Shown here in pieces: positions 61,092 to 64,000 of a stretch of DNA of 64,000 nt. A program made the position numbers and the translations under genes. How positions within the stretch are numbered: the first letter of the stretch is position 1; each line of letters begins with the position of its first letter. This stretch comes from Pseudomonas putida (GTDB lineage Bacteria > Pseudomonadota > Gammaproteobacteria > Pseudomonadales > Pseudomonadaceae): the NCBI RefSeq assembly GCF_028682475.1, contig NZ_JANHLE010000002.1, positions 62,001-126,000 on the forward strand. Direction: 5' to 3'. The notes below the pieces were generated by a model, which saw nothing but the letters and a program-made list of their open reading frames with translations, ran no database searches and was not told where the DNA came from.

Positions 61092-62382
61092 GGAAGAACT
61101 CCAGCATGGCGTCGCTGTTGACGCGGTAGTTGAGGTTGCCGCAATGGCCGCCGTGGGGGTAAAGGGTCAAGCGATCACCAAAAGTCTTGCGCAGAAAGCC
61201 GATGTCGCCGGGGCCGAGGATCACATCGTCGGCGTTGTGCATTACGGCAATTTTCGGGCTGTGTTGCAGGTAGTCCTTGAGCGCATACAGGCTGACCTGG
61301 TCAACCAGTTGCAGCAGACTGCCACCGTCGGTACGGGCGCGCCACATGGGAATCACCTGCTCGGTAATGTAGCAATCGAAGTCGCACTGCAGCGCGCGTT
61401 TGAAAAACGGCGTGAGGCTGCTGCTTTCGGTGATCGGAAACTTGGGTGGAGTAATCAGCCCGCGGCGGTTGACCAGGTCGGAGGTGAAGGCGATGTCGGC
61501 GGCCGAGAAACGGAACGAGGTGCCGATGACCATGGCCATCTGCTCGTTGCTCAGGTGCTGGCGCGACTGCTGGAAGTCGTAGAGCAGGGCATCGTTGAGG
61601 TCGATGTAGCCTTTTTGCTGGAAGTAGCGGGTCAGCTTGTTCAGCACCAGCTCGTAGAAGGTGGTGCTGCTGTTGACGCCCTTGACCTCGGTTTGCACCA
61701 GTTTGTCGAGGTTGGTGATCGAGGTGTAGAGGTTGACCGGCGGGTTGAGCAGCAGCACGCGCTTGAAGTTGAAGCTGCGCCGGGTTTCGTCCAGGTGGCT
61801 GACGAACGCCGCATCCAGGGCGCCGAGGCTGTAACCGCTGAGGTAGTACTCGGTGACCGGCAGGCGCGGGTGCTGGGCGCGCACGCCTTGCATGACCCGG
61901 TACAGGTCTTCGGCATCATCACTGCTGACGCCAGGGGTGGCGAAACGTGAGGCCGAGGTGATGAAGTCGAAGCTGGTCGGCGAAGACAGCTGGACTACGT
62001 GGTAACCCGCCTTGTAGAAGAGCTTCTTGAGGTATTCGTTGATGCTGCTGGAGTAGGGCGCGCCGGTACCGGCAATGAGGAAAATCAGCGGCGCCGGGTG
62101 GTCCTGTTCGGCCAGACGGTACTTGAGCTTCTTCACCGCCCAGAAATTGTCGGGGAGCGTGAAGGCCCGCTCCGGGCGCATGCTCAGGCTGTAGTCGGAC
62201 TGCTTGATGTCATCGTCGCTGGGCAGCTCCGGACGCAAATCCGGCGGCGTCGTGGCGATGGTCGCCTCGAACGGGTTGGTCAGCGGGTAGCCGTAACTGG
62301 CGGCATCGATATCCTGCGCCGAAGCGGACGCACTCAGGATTAGGCCACCCAGAAGGGCAGCGAGGCGTAGTAATCGAAGCAT
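61084..62382 (-). CDS. periplasmic alpha/beta hydrolase coupled to mlaA
   Basis: A 432-residue protein with a signal peptide (ILSASASA) and an alpha/beta-hydrolase core: nucleophile elbow YYLSGYSLGALD (G-Y-S-L-G), preceding strand PLIFLIAGTGAPY, and likely acid and base in NADDVILGPGD and YPHGGHCGN. Homologues are sometimes mislabelled as protein kinases; no kinase motif is present. The ATG at 62382 follows GGGGATCC. Its last eight bases overlap the MlaA-type gene, so both are one operon, suggesting a lipid-processing role in the envelope. Substrate unknown. Confidence 0.8.
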   Translation of the reverse strand: MLRLLRLAALLGGLILSASASAQDIDAASYGYPLTNPFEATIATTPPDLRPELPSDDDIKQSDYSLSMRPERAFTLPDNFWAVKKLKYRLAEQDHPAPLIFLIAGTGAPYSSSINEYLKKLFYKAGYHVVQLSSPTSFDFITSASRFATPGVSSDDAEDLYRVMQGVRAQHPRLPVTEYYLSGYSLGALDAAFVSHLDETRRSFNFKRVLLLNPPVNLYTSITNLDKLVQTEVKGVNSSTTFYELVLNKLTRYFQQKGYIDLNDALLYDFQQSRQHLSNEQMAMVIGTSFRFSAADIAFTSDLVNRRGLITPPKFPITESSSLTPFFKRALQCDFDCYITEQVIPMWRARTDGGSLLQLVDQVSLYALKDYLQHSPKIAVMHNADDVILGPGDIGFLRKTFGDRLTLYPHGGHCGNLNYRVNSDAMLEFFRG

Positions 62383-62483
62383 GACGGATCCCCAAAAAAG
62401 CTGCAGCAAAGTGCGTTACGCAGGCTAGGACCATCGTGTCCCCGGCAAAGTTGCCTGGCGCTCCGGCATTTATCGTTCCTGAT

Positions 62484-62512
62484 GTTGCCGTTTTCACCGG
62501 TAGCGCGGCAAC
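62484..62512. promoter_or_regulatory. inverted repeat between divergent genes
   Basis: GTTGCCG and CGGCAAC are separated by 15 bases, in the region between the hydrolase and the 120-aa membrane protein gene. It is a possible operator or hairpin; no regulator is evident. Confidence 0.35.
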
Positions 62513-62624
62513 AATTGGTTCCATTTATCTTCTGTTCAAAGTAGTCGAGGCTGGCGCTTTTGCCTTGCATAGACGGCCCGGGCCTTTATGCTGGGCGCCG
62601 ATTTCGAAGATTCCGGAGTGTTCC

Positions 62625-62987
62625 ATGTCCCGCCGTTTGCCGCTGATTACCTTGTTGCTGTTCCTGCCCTTGTGGCTGGCGGCCAGTTATGGGGTGCGCT
62701 ATGTCCTGATGGAAGACGCTCAGTGGGTCGGTGTCTGCGCCGAACAGGCACAAGTGTGGCAGTGCCAGGCGCGTTCGGTGCTGGGTTTGATGATTCATTT
62801 CAGGGTCATTGCCTGGACCGCGCTGGGCCTGGCATTGCTGGCCCAGTTGCTGCCAGCGCGGGCGGGCTGGCGTGTGGCGGTGCTGGCGCTGGTGTTGGCG
62901 ATTCCGGCGCTGGTGTTGTACAGCGCCAGTATTGCGGTGTTTGCGGTAGTGTTGGCCGGGTTGCGCCTGGTGCGGCGCTCGAAATGA
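62625..62987 (+). CDS. hypothetical four-helix membrane protein (120 aa)
   Basis: A 120-residue protein with about four hydrophobic helices (LPLITLLLFLPLWLAASYGV; VIAWTALGLALLAQLLP; VLALVLAIPALVLYSAS; VFAVVLAGLRLV) and a Cys pair in a short loop (VCAEQAQVWQC) that would face the periplasm and could form a disulfide. The ATG at 62625 follows CCGGAGTG. No family is recognised. A class B REP element follows within 20 bases. Confidence 0.7.
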   Translation: MSRRLPLITLLLFLPLWLAASYGVRYVLMEDAQWVGVCAEQAQVWQCQARSVLGLMIHFRVIAWTALGLALLAQLLPARAGWRVAVLALVLAIPALVLYSASIAVFAVVLAGLRLVRRSK

Positions 62988-63002
62988 AACTGTGCTGCTG
63001 CC

Positions 63003-63074
63003 ATCGCCGGCAAGGCCGGCTCCCACATGTCTGGCATACACCGTGTCATAGTGGGAGCCGGCCTTGCCGGCGAT
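63003..63074. repeat. REP-type inverted repeat, class B
   Basis: ATCGCCGGCAAGGCCGGCTC and its inverse enclose about 30 bases between the convergent membrane protein and GH17 genes. Confidence 0.9.
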
Positions 63075-63077
63075 TGG

Positions 63078-64000
63078 TTACGCCTGAGCGCGAACCCTCA
63101 GGCTACGCCACAACGCTCCGACCATCAGCACACTGACCCCGGCCCAGACCAGCGCCTGCTGGTTGCTCAAGCCCTCGCGGAACAGTTGCGGGGCAATGCC
63201 GGCGCCGACGATAAAGGCCAGCAGGCCGATCTCGGCCCGTGGCCCGCGTACCGGACGCAGCAGGTAGACCACCGCAGGCAGCACCAGTGCGGCACTCGGG
63301 AAGCTGCGATAACGCGGATCGAACACCAGCGCCAGCATACTCACCGCGGCAGCAAAGCCCGCCGCCAGCAACCACCAGCCCGCCCGCGCTTCAAGCCAGG
63401 CGAAGACCCGCTCACGCCAGCCATCACGTTGCGCCAGCGCCAGGGCGGCATGGGCAAGCACGATCAGGTTCAAGCCGCCCAGCAGTACCGCCCAGATCCA
63501 CTCACCGGCAAAGCGGCTGTTGATCCGCACCAGCTCACCCCACAGGCCCAGGCTCGCGGTCCCCAGGGCGGCCAGCAGTGGCAGCAGCAAGGCTGCGCGG
63601 GTCCCACGGACACGACCGGCGAGCACCAGGGTGGCAACAAACAGCAGCCCACAAGCAATCAACCATTGCGGCCAGAACACCAGGTTGCTGACCGGGCCTT
63701 CAAGAATGCCTTTGTCTGCACGGTCGGCGTCGTACAAGCCCCAGTAACCACCGACCGCGCCCTCGCTGGCACGTTTCCACGGCTGGTCGAAGGCTTCGAT
63801 CAGGTTGTAGTGCCAGCCGTGCTGCTCGGCCATGGCGACGAAACCGCGAATGAAGCGTGCTTCGTTGACCCGGCTGGGCAGGGCGGTCTCACGCTGACGC
63901 CCTTCGCTGGGCCAGCCGGTTTCGCCGATGACGATATCCTTGGGGGCAAAGCGGTTGCCGAACACCTGGCGGATCTCGCCGACATGCACCAGGGCGTCGT
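63078..64000 (-). CDS. GH17-type beta-glucan synthase/transglycosylase, 5' end outside window
   Basis: The C-terminal 307 residues of a larger protein running off the window. The first part is the end of a glycoside hydrolase family 17 domain with the nucleophile Glu in IVIGETGWPSEGRQRE and the substrate wall IEAFDQPWKRASEGAVGGYW. About eight membrane helices follow to the C terminus. This architecture matches the Pseudomonas beta-glucan transglycosylases (often annotated beta-(1-6)-glucan synthase) that build branched or cyclic beta-glucans. The upstream part of the domain and the start codon are not visible. Confidence 0.85.
   Translation of the reverse strand, partial: DALVHVGEIRQVFGNRFAPKDIVIGETGWPSEGRQRETALPSRVNEARFIRGFVAMAEQHGWHYNLIEAFDQPWKRASEGAVGGYWGLYDADRADKGILEGPVSNLVFWPQWLIACGLLFVATLVLAGRVRGTRAALLLPLLAALGTASLGLWGELVRINSRFAGEWIWAVLLGGLNLIVLAHAALALAQRDGWRERVFAWLEARAGWWLLAAGFAAAVSMLALVFDPRYRSFPSAALVLPAVVYLLRPVRGPRAEIGLLAFIVGAGIAPQLFREGLSNQQALVWAGVSVLMVGALWRSLRVRAQA

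Noticed and set aside
53710..63074. The repeated inverted elements as a CRISPR array or transposon ends
   Set aside because: Copies are thousands of bases apart, always between genes, without spacers, cas genes, target-site duplications or transposase; they fit REP elements.

Overview
The window is a high-GC, gene-dense bacterial chromosome segment that looks like a Pseudomonas of the putida/fluorescens type. The main reasons are the gene set and order (cobTCS, rmuC next to a transporter-fused hybrid kinase, rdgC, the hscC cluster, assimilatory nitrate/nitrite reductases, prc, minCDE with a lipid A acyltransferase) and ten intergenic REP-type inverted repeats typical of this group. I see no prophage, insertion sequence, CRISPR array or plasmid function. 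The window reads as core chromosome with a few accessory insertions of visibly lower GC.

Layout. 1-2183: end of a cobalamin operon (cobT, cobC, cobS). 2230-4038: MarR regulator and MFS transporter sharing an operator-like repeat, plus a 40-aa membrane peptide. 4079-8487: glutathione peroxidase, DUF2798 protein, divergent LysR regulator, FadL porin, two small unknown genes. 8488-9443: the longest stretch without a gene. 9444-19808: Sel1-like protein, rmuC, CrbS/MxtR-type kinase, MFS transporter, TehA/SLAC1 channel, an MFS-acyltransferase fusion, and a guanidinium exporter preceded by a guanidine-II riboswitch. 19972-21946: a low-GC orphan gene, rdgC, tRNA-Val and tRNA-Asp. 22102-27169: an Hsp70 (HscC) convergent with a variant J-domain protein and a DUF1266 protein. 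27170-34487: nitrate assimilation, in which a nitrate reductase fused to a CysJ-like diflavin reductase precedes nirB and nirD; both nasA and nirB have leaders ending in intrinsic terminators. 34592-43071: LysR regulator, Mip-like FKBP, YkvA protein, an XRE/Phd-like hybrid regulator with a partner gene, EAL-CBS-GGDEF protein, prc, quinone oxidoreductase. 43144-44804: accessory RCC1-like repeat protein with a small upstream gene. 44988-51256: an ABC importer operon carrying a cytoplasmic phosphodiesterase-like enzyme and a HAD phosphatase, divergent from a GntR/UTRA regulator, with two CTAG-centred operator candidates. 51253-64000: MscS channel, 54-aa membrane peptide, apeB, pseudouridine synthase, minCDE, lipid A acyltransferase, patatin, MlaA, periplasmic alpha/beta hydrolase, small membrane protein, and the end of a GH17 glucan enzyme.

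How parts work together. The nas/nir genes convert nitrate to ammonium in the cytoplasm and appear controlled by transcription attenuation of the NasT (ANTAR) kind. The HscC, J-like and DUF1266 trio resembles the E. coli hscC-djlB/djlC-ybeU/ybeR neighbourhood and is probably one specialised chaperone system. The 45-51 kb operon probably imports a phosphorus-containing ester or phosphonate, which is then cleaved in the cytoplasm. All functional names come from reading the translated sequences; no database search was run.
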